This document shows, in pieces, positions 33,694 to 38,209 of a stretch of 38,209 bases of DNA; position 1 is the stretch's first letter, and every line of letters begins with the position of its first letter. Under the pieces are notes generated by a model. The model did no database searches, was not told the DNA's origin, and was given only the letters and a program-made list of their open reading frames with translations. Position numbers and translations under genes: made by a program. Source of the stretch: Paracoccus sp. UBA889 (GTDB lineage Bacteria > Pseudomonadota > Alphaproteobacteria > Rhodobacterales > Rhodobacteraceae); contig DBFD01000019.1 in NCBI GenBank assembly GCA_002294185.1, positions 1 through 38,209 on the forward strand, written 5' to 3'.

Positions 33694-34566
33694 ATGAACG
33701 ATCTTCCTCCCATGAACGCGCTGCGCGCCTTCGAGGCCGCCGGACGGCACCTGAACTTCCGTGCCGCGGCAGGCGAACTGGGCGTGACCCAGGGCGCCGT
33801 CGCGCAACAGGTCCGAGGGCTTGAGGGCCATGTCGGCATGGCATTGTTCGCGCGTCTGCCCAAGGGACTGGCCTTCACGGCGGCCGGACGCGGCTATCAC
33901 GCCCGGGTCGCCGAAGCTTTCGCCATCCTGCGCGAGGCATCCGCGGTGCTTCGGCCTCAGGCAGCGCGGGTGCTGATCAGCGTCACACCCACATTCGCCG
34001 CGAAATGGCTTATCCCGCACCTGCCGGACTTCACCGCGAAACATCCCGACATCGATCTGCGGATCCTCGCGACAGAAAAGCTGTCCAGTTTCCACGCCGA
34101 CGGTATCGACTTGGCGGTCCGTCTCGGCGCCCCTCCATTCGGCGCCGCGCTCCGGGCGCATCTGCTGTTTCGGCAGAACATCGTCGCGGTCGCCTCACCG
34201 GGCCTGCTTGCCGGGCATTCCGGCCCGCTGGACCGGGCGGCGCTTGCCGTGATACCCAAGCTGCATGACGCGCATGATCTCTGGCCCGGCTTTCTGCGGC
34301 TGTGTGGCGTTGCGCACAGCCAGGGGCGCGACATTCGCCTCAGCCAGACAACTCTGGCCATAGACGCGGCGCTGGCGGGACAGGGCGCGGCCCTGGCCAG
34401 CCGGTTTCTTGTCGCGGCCGATCTGAAGGCCGGGCGGCTGGTGCAGGTCGTTGCGCAAGAACTCAGCGGGCAGGGGGATTTCTTCCTCCTTGCGCGCCGC
34501 GGAACGAACCGGTCGGACGCCGTCGAGACCACCTGTCGATGGCTGATCGAGGCGTCGGAACCATGA
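33694..34566 (+). CDS. LysR-family regulator (GcvA-like)
   Basis: A 290-residue LysR-type activator. The N-terminal helix-turn-helix 'NALRAFEAAGRHLNFRAAAGELGVTQGAVAQQVRGLEGHVGMALFARLPKGLAFTAAG' is of the GcvA subfamily, and the effector domain includes 'VLISVTPTFAAKWLIPHLPDFTAKHPDIDLRI' and 'DGIDLAVRLG'. It is divergent from the SDR gene across 97 bp, the usual arrangement for a LysR regulator and its target. The effector is unknown. Confidence 0.9.
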   Translation: MNDLPPMNALRAFEAAGRHLNFRAAAGELGVTQGAVAQQVRGLEGHVGMALFARLPKGLAFTAAGRGYHARVAEAFAILREASAVLRPQAARVLISVTPTFAAKWLIPHLPDFTAKHPDIDLRILATEKLSSFHADGIDLAVRLGAPPFGAALRAHLLFRQNIVAVASPGLLAGHSGPLDRAALAVIPKLHDAHDLWPGFLRLCGVAHSQGRDIRLSQTTLAIDAALAGQGAALASRFLVAADLKAGRLVQVVAQELSGQGDFFLLARRGTNRSDAVETTCRWLIEASEP

Positions 34567-34958
34567 CCTGCGCGGGCGAGACGGTTTCTTGAAAGCGGTG
34601 TAAATTATCTGGACAAGGGCTTGATCTCGAACGGTGTATCGATCCCGATGCCGACCGTCTGATTGCACATGCGCCCCGATCAAGCCGATCCATGTCCGCA
34701 GCGCCGATATTCCGACCGTCAAGCCACCGCCGCGGCATCTGATCAGACTTGCACAAGTGGAAAAGCCGGCGCATCCGCGTTGTCCGCCAAGGCATCACGG
34801 ATCCTTTGCGCGCGGGACATCGGGAAATGGCTGCCGTTCCTGAACACGTTTCGAACCATGTGCGTTGCGCCTGAGCCAGATTTCAGGCGCTTGCTTGAAG
34901 ATATCCGAGAACTTCAGATTGCTGCCTGAAGGCATTTCGGCCACCGTTTAGTGGATGG
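34567..34958. other. Intergenic stretch without a supported gene
   Basis: About 390 bases between the LysR gene and the XRE promoter. One 88-codon open frame (34663-34929, plus) ends in FLNTFRTMCVAPEPDFRRLL, which reads like the tail of a protein, but I do not recognise it and it has no clear ribosome-binding site. This region marks the change from metabolic genes to mobile-element genes, so it could hold the element's boundary or the remnant of an inserted gene. Confidence 0.45.
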
Positions 34959-34988
34959 TTGACGAACCTATCGAATCAAGTGTAGAGT
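34959..34988 (+). promoter_or_regulatory. Sigma-70-type promoter of the XRE-immA pair
   Basis: TTGACG (34959-34964), an 18-base spacer and TAGAGT (34983-34988), 31 bases before the XRE start codon. Both boxes are good matches for a housekeeping promoter. Confidence 0.6.
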
Positions 34989-34999
34989 GAACGCTAGAC
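34982..34999 (+). promoter_or_regulatory. Candidate XRE operator overlapping the -10
   Basis: An 18-base interrupted palindrome with the symmetric pattern GTnnAGnG-AA-CnCTnnAC. It covers the -10 box and the likely transcription start, so occupancy by the XRE dimer would shut off its own promoter. Confidence 0.45.
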
Positions 35000-35019
35000 A
35001 GGAAACGGAGACAGGAGCC

Positions 35020-35373
35020 ATGACCAGCGGGAGGGAGAAGTTCGGGGCGTTTATTCGCCGCGAGCGTGAGGCGCGGGAGATCGGCTTGCGCGAGATGGCC
35101 AAGAAGATCGGGGTGAGCCCGACGTATATGTCGAAGGTGGAGCGCGACGAGTTCACGCCGCCGACTGAGGACAAGGTTCGGTCGATCGCGCAGATTCTCG
35201 AATGCGATCCGGACGAATTGCTGGCGATGGCGGGGCGCGTGCCATCCGATCTCGCCGACATCATCAAGCGGCATCCTGTCGAAATGTCTGCGCTGCTGCG
35301 AACCGCCAACGGTCTGAGCGCCGAGGACCTGGCCCGGCTTTCTCGGGAGGCAGGAAAGGCCAAGGGCAAGTGA
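35020..35373 (+). CDS. XRE-family (Cro/cI-type) repressor
   Basis: A 117-residue DNA-binding protein. Residues 1-70 form an XRE helix-turn-helix: 'FGAFIRREREAREIGLREMAKKIGVSPTYMSKVERDEFTPPTEDKVRSIAQIL'. The C-terminal half (EDELLAMAGRVPSDLADIIKRHPVEMSALLRTANGLSAEDLARLSREA) is a helical dimerisation-type tail seen in repressors paired with ImmA proteases. ATG 35020 has AGGAG just upstream. It is 44 bp ahead of the protease gene and probably its cleavage target, as ImmR/ImmA in ICEBs1; that relation is inferred. Confidence 0.88.
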   Translation: MTSGREKFGAFIRREREAREIGLREMAKKIGVSPTYMSKVERDEFTPPTEDKVRSIAQILECDPDELLAMAGRVPSDLADIIKRHPVEMSALLRTANGLSAEDLARLSREAGKAKGK

Positions 35374-35417
35374 AGCCACCGGGGCATGGCCCCGCTGATG
35401 CAGATGAAGGATGACGG

Positions 35418-36458
35418 ATGAGCCGATTTGTTCCCTATCTTGCCGAAGAGGCTATCGAGCGCGACGCCGCTTCCCTTATCGGAGAGTATGAGCGCGCTCG
35501 GGGCGTGACGATCGAGCCGCCCATCCCTGTTGAGGACATCGTGGAAAAGTACCTCAAGCTGCGGATTGATTTCGACGACATGCACGCGCGCCACAATGTT
35601 CCTCGCCCTCCGAACGGCCAGCCCGACATCCTCGGCGCGATCTACGGCGACGGAAGCATATTCATCGACGAAAGCCTCGATCCTGAGGAGAACCCCTCGC
35701 GGGAGGGCCGCTATCGCTTCACGCTGGCCCACGAGGGCGGCGGGCACTGGCGGCTGCATCAGCACCTGATCGTGCAGGACGCGGCGCAAACGTCCTTCCT
35801 TGATGCCGCGAGCGAACCCAAGTTCATCTGCCGGTCGCGCGAGGCAAAGGAGCGGGTGGAATGGCAGGCCGATTTCTATGCCTCCTGCCTGCTGATGCCG
35901 CGCAAGATGGTCTTTGCCGCGTGGAACGAGTTCTTTCCTGACCGGAAGCAGCGCGTCCTCCAACCAGAAACGCCAGTTGCGCACTCCTTCGTCGAGATTC
36001 CGCGCATCCATGCTTCCGTTGGCGATTTCGACATTTCTGAAACAGAAGACGAGGCGCTGGAACGCTTCTGCAAGCCGCTGGCCGAGCGTTTCGTCGTTTC
36101 CCCAATCGCCATGCGCATCCGGCTGGAAAAGCTTGGCTTGCTTCATCGTATGGTGCCGCTCCAGCGGCTTTTGTCCGGCAGGAAATCCGGCCCCTTTTTT
36201 GACGAGACTGTAAAGTGTAAAGTGGACAGGCGAAATACGGCACAGCGGCGCGGGAGGACGGGTTCGAGACCCGAGACTTCTATCTCGCCTGCTTCATGCG
36301 CTGCACCGGATACGAACTGCTCGATCTGCGCGCCGAGGGACGGCGCAAGGTGTTCGTCTTCCGGGACCGCCCGTCCCGGCGCGAGGACATGCTTTCGTTC
36401 TACGGCGACGGGGCGACGGTGCCGCCCCTCGCGTTTTTCACCACCATCAAGGACATGA
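35418..36458 (+). CDS. ImmA/IrrE-type metalloprotease, C-terminus probably frameshifted
   Basis: An open frame of 346 codons whose first about 261 residues are an ImmA/IrrE zinc protease. The metal motif is H105-EGGG-H110-W (FTLAHEGGGHWRLHQH), one residue longer than the usual HExxH. The second acidic element is ERVEWQADFYASCLLMP (about 145-161). Such proteases cleave a partner repressor to induce mobile elements. The normal C-terminal pattern (FVVSPIAMRIRLEKLGLLHRM...LLSG) ends near 36190. After a C4T6 run (36191-36200) the frame continues for about 85 codons through a different gene in the wrong frame. A one-base length change in the T-run would put a TGA at 36200-36202, so the tail is probably an indel artefact or mutation. 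Confidence 0.82.
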   Translation: MSRFVPYLAEEAIERDAASLIGEYERARGVTIEPPIPVEDIVEKYLKLRIDFDDMHARHNVPRPPNGQPDILGAIYGDGSIFIDESLDPEENPSREGRYRFTLAHEGGGHWRLHQHLIVQDAAQTSFLDAASEPKFICRSREAKERVEWQADFYASCLLMPRKMVFAAWNEFFPDRKQRVLQPETPVAHSFVEIPRIHASVGDFDISETEDEALERFCKPLAERFVVSPIAMRIRLEKLGLLHRMVPLQRLLSGRKSGPFFDETVKCKVDRRNTAQRRGRTGSRPETSISPASCAAPDTNCSICAPRDGARCSSSGTARPGARTCFRSTATGRRCRPSRFSPPSRT

Positions 36459-36481
36459 AGGCGCTGCTGCACAATGCGTGA
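36221..36481 (+). pseudogene. DUF5659-like gene without a start codon (frameshifted)
   Basis: The frame ending at TGA 36479-36481 encodes KYGTAAREDGFETRDFYLAC, then FMRCTGYELLDLRAEGRRKV and a tail ending KDMKALLHNA. This fits the DUF5659 pattern of short proteins found in mobile islands. From the previous stop (TAA 36218-36220) to the ATG at 36296 there is no start codon, and starting at 36296 would cut off the conserved FETRDFYLAC part. A GTG at 36223 in another frame (VDRRNTAQRR) would connect after a one-base shift near 36245-36255. Either the gene is broken or the sequence has an indel here. The tandem GTAAAGT repeat at 36210-36223 is a possible slippage site. Confidence 0.55.
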
Positions 36482-36686
36482 GAAAACTCCCCATCCCAAC
36501 GACGGCCTGTCCAACGGCCCTCAACTGCGCCAGGCGCTCGACCAGATCGTTCTCGACGGTCTGCGCCACGGTCATTTCCGCTGCGCCATTTCCGGCCCAA
36601 TCGGCAAGAACAATAAGCGCGACCTCGTGATCGAGGCGGGCAAGTCCCACAAGTTCACGATCCCCGAGGACGAGCTGCCGCGCTGA
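36474..36686 (+). CDS. Small hypothetical protein of the mobile module
   Basis: A 70-residue protein (MREKTPHPNDGLSNGPQLRQ... ending FTIPEDELPR) starting 8 bases inside the previous gene. It has an N-terminal helix (LRQALDQIVLDGLRHGHFRCAI) and a basic strand-rich C-terminus (GKNNKRDLVIEAGKSHKFTI). I do not recognise a named family. The overlap and strand place it in the same operon as the DUF5659-like gene. Confidence 0.6.
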   Translation: MREKTPHPNDGLSNGPQLRQALDQIVLDGLRHGHFRCAISGPIGKNNKRDLVIEAGKSHKFTIPEDELPR

Positions 36687-36823
36687 CAAGGCGCGCGAAC
36701 CGGCGATCCCTGCGATTGGGACGCCGAACATGCAAATGACGATGCGATCCTGCGTTATCGGTGAGAGTCCGAGGCCGGAGATCAGGGGCACGGAGCGGCG
36801 AGAAGCCATCCGTGAGATCTTCG

Positions 36824-37057
36824 GTGAAAGCAGCAAACGACAATCGCAATGACGAACTGATCGGCCGGACCCGCGAGGTCTGGCAACCGCGCCTCGGGCG
36901 CGATGTGACCCGCGACGAGGCGAAGCAGATCGCCGCCAGCCTGACCGGCTTCTTTGCCGTCCTGGCCGAGTGGTCGCGGGCCGATAAGCCGGCCTCGGCG
37001 AATGATAACGGTGACACGGCGGCCTCTGGCGATGAGGAGGTGCGCGATGACTGCTGA
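36824..37057 (+). CDS. Small hypothetical protein upstream of primase
   Basis: A 77-residue protein with a GTG start (VKAANDNRNDELIGRTREVWQPRLGRD...), mostly one long helix pair (TRDEAKQIAASLTGFFAVLAEWSRA) and an acidic tail. It overlaps the primase-like gene by 11 bases. Proteins with this 'VWQPR.GRD....A..I....GFF..L.EW' pattern accompany primase-like genes in alphaproteobacterial integrative elements (recollection). The ribosome-binding site is weak; an earlier GTG (36761) is in frame, but its product is unlike the family. Confidence 0.6.
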   Translation: MKAANDNRNDELIGRTREVWQPRLGRDVTRDEAKQIAASLTGFFAVLAEWSRADKPASANDNGDTAASGDEEVRDDC

Positions 37058-37937
37058 AACCATCGCCAGGGCGCTTGGCGGCCACAAGGTCGGACAAGGC
37101 TGGACGGCGCGCTGCCCGGCCCATGACGACCGCGAGCCCAGCCTCTCCATCCGTGATGCCGACGGCAGGGTGCTAATGCGCTGTCATGCCGGATGCGACC
37201 AGCGCGACGTGATCGCGGCCCTGAAAGCACGCGGATTGTGGGACGGCAAGGCGCATTCGTCCCTCCGGAAATCGCGTCACCGCAAGGTGTCGCCACCGCG
37301 ACCCGATCCCGACCAGACGGAACGGAGTGCTGTCGCGCTTTCGATAGGGCAGTCCACGATTCCTGCCGACGGCACGCCGGTCGAGGCCTATCTCGCCTCG
37401 CGCGGCCTGACCTGTTCGCTGCCGCCATCGCTTCGTTTTCATCGCGGCCTGAAGCACCCCTCGGGCGGGATCTGGCCCTGCATGGTGGCGCTAGTGACGC
37501 GGGGCGCTGACGACCCGCCACTGGCCATCCACCGGACATTCCTAGCCCGCGAGGGCCATGGAAAGGCGGCCGTGGAACCCGCAAAGATGATGTTCGGCCC
37601 GTGCCGGGGCGGGGCGGTTCGCCTTCGCGAACCCGGCGAAGTCCTGATGATCGGCGAAGGCATCGAGACCTGTCTCGCGGCCATGCAGGCAACCGGACTT
37701 CCCGCATGGGCGGCGCTGTCCACTTCCGGGCTGCCGGCGCTCGACCTGCCCGGCGGCTTCCGCGACTTGATTATTCTGGCCGATGGCGACGATCCCGGCG
37801 AGGTCGCAGCCCGAGATTGCGCGCTGCGCTGGATGCGGGAGGGGCGGCGGGTGCGCATTGCCCGGCCTCCGCGTGGCATGGATTTCAACGACGTGCTGCT
37901 CGGCCGCGCGCCCGGCATCGAGGAGGGCGCACAATGA
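37047..37937 (+). CDS. CHC2 zinc-finger / Toprim primase-like protein
   Basis: A 296-residue primase-related protein of mobile elements. The N-terminal zinc finger has Cys23, His26, Cys46 and Cys50 (ARCPAHDDREPSLSI...VLMRCHAGC). The middle holds the segment 'VEAYLASRGLTCSLPPSLRFHRGL', and the C-terminal Toprim domain has the conserved Glu204 (MIGEGIETCLAAM) and the Asp pair Asp246/Asp248 (LADGDDPGEVAA). It is shorter than DnaG and lacks the helicase-interaction domain, as in integrative elements and phages where the helicase is a separate gene. ATG 37047 has AGGAGG six bases upstream. Probably primes the element's own DNA replication. Confidence 0.88.
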   Translation: MTAETIARALGGHKVGQGWTARCPAHDDREPSLSIRDADGRVLMRCHAGCDQRDVIAALKARGLWDGKAHSSLRKSRHRKVSPPRPDPDQTERSAVALSIGQSTIPADGTPVEAYLASRGLTCSLPPSLRFHRGLKHPSGGIWPCMVALVTRGADDPPLAIHRTFLAREGHGKAAVEPAKMMFGPCRGGAVRLREPGEVLMIGEGIETCLAAMQATGLPAWAALSTSGLPALDLPGGFRDLIILADGDDPGEVAARDCALRWMREGRRVRIARPPRGMDFNDVLLGRAPGIEEGAQ

Positions 37938-38209
37938 GCAACGAGATTGACGGTGAAGACCTGAACCCGATCCTCGACGCGATAGATGCGGCCGAGGACA
38001 TCCCCGATCCGCTTGACGGTCTGGTCGAGAAATCCGCCGAAGATCCCGGCGCGGCATTCACGCCCGAGGTCCTGGAACGGCTGGTCGCCCTCAAGTCTGA
38101 GGATCGCGCGGCTTTCGAAGCCTGGCGCGCGAAGCTCAAGAAGGCCGGATGCCGTGTGACGGCGCTCGACGAGGCCATGGCCGAAGAAAGCGGGGATGGC
38201 GGGCGCGGC
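37934..38209 (+). CDS. N-terminal part of the next mobile-element gene (partial)
   Basis: Begins at the ATG that overlaps the primase stop (ATGA) and is open to the window end: 92 codons. The sequence is acidic at first (MSNEIDGEDLNPILDAIDAA) and then has a helix 'LERLVALKSEDRAAFEAWRAKLKKAGCRVTALDEAMAEES'. In related elements (recollection) this start belongs to a large ATPase/helicase that follows the Toprim protein; only the N-terminal segment is visible, so the function is not certain. Confidence 0.6.
   Translation, partial: MSNEIDGEDLNPILDAIDAAEDIPDPLDGLVEKSAEDPGAAFTPEVLERLVALKSEDRAAFEAWRAKLKKAGCRVTALDEAMAEESGDGGRG

Noticed and set aside
34663-34929. 88-codon plus-strand open frame between LysR and XRE
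   Set aside because: No ribosome-binding site and no recognised family; kept only as a note in the intergenic entry.
1-38209. CRISPR array, rRNA genes or complete insertion sequences
   Set aside because: No regularly spaced repeats, no rRNA-like stretches and no transposase gene with terminal inverted repeats were seen.

Overview
The window is a GC-rich chromosomal segment of an alphaproteobacterium, most likely a Rhodobacteraceae member close to Paracoccus. This is inferred from gene content: a GapR (DUF2312) protein, an L-malyl-CoA lyase of the ethylmalonyl-CoA pathway, a TauE/TIGR02186 pair, a surE-pcm-nlpD block and an ACR3-type ars operon. Genes are dense on both strands, with many ATGA stop/start overlaps.

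Bases 1-20,320 are mostly housekeeping. They hold a DMT exporter, a DUF2270 membrane protein, a BLUF blue-light sensor whose stop codon overlaps that of a convergent thymidine kinase, a Bcr/CflA drug exporter, a DEAD-box helicase, D-aminoacyl-tRNA deacylase, GapR, and an Fe(III) ABC permease whose last bases lie inside tRNA-Thr(UGU). The minus-strand block surE-pcm-nlpD follows, then a TauE/SafE + TIGR02186 pair, L-malyl-CoA lyase, D-amino-acid transaminase, an N-formylglutamate amidohydrolase-family protein, pyruvate kinase and rpmI-rplT.

Bases 20,321-25,500 are an accessory block between rplT and pheS, two genes that are usually adjacent in alphaproteobacteria. It holds a DUF411 metal-binding protein, a cytochrome P450 and an arsenic operon: an ArsR-ArsC(LMW phosphatase) fusion, ACR3, glutaredoxin-type ArsC and ArsH. 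The ars promoter looks leaderless, with a palindromic operator over the start codon, and the fusion carries a strong internal translation start before its reductase half. pheS is followed by a YrhK-like gene, but pheT is absent.

Bases 27,000-34,570 carry a catabolic module. A FCD/GntR regulator is divergent from a class III CoA-transferase, an HMG-CoA-lyase-like enzyme and a TRAP transporter in the order DctM-DctP-DctQ. A convergent SDR with an atypical active site and a divergent GcvA-like LysR regulator follow. The simplest reading is import of a branched hydroxy-dicarboxylate, CoA activation by transfer, and C-C cleavage.

From about 34,960 to the right end the content changes to a mobile-element module. 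It has an XRE repressor with its own promoter and operator, an ImmA-type metalloprotease with a noncanonical HExxxH motif, a frameshifted DUF5659-like gene, two small hypothetical genes, a CHC2/Toprim primase-like protein and a truncated following gene. This resembles the control-plus-replication end of an integrative element or prophage. No integrase or attachment site is visible inside the window.
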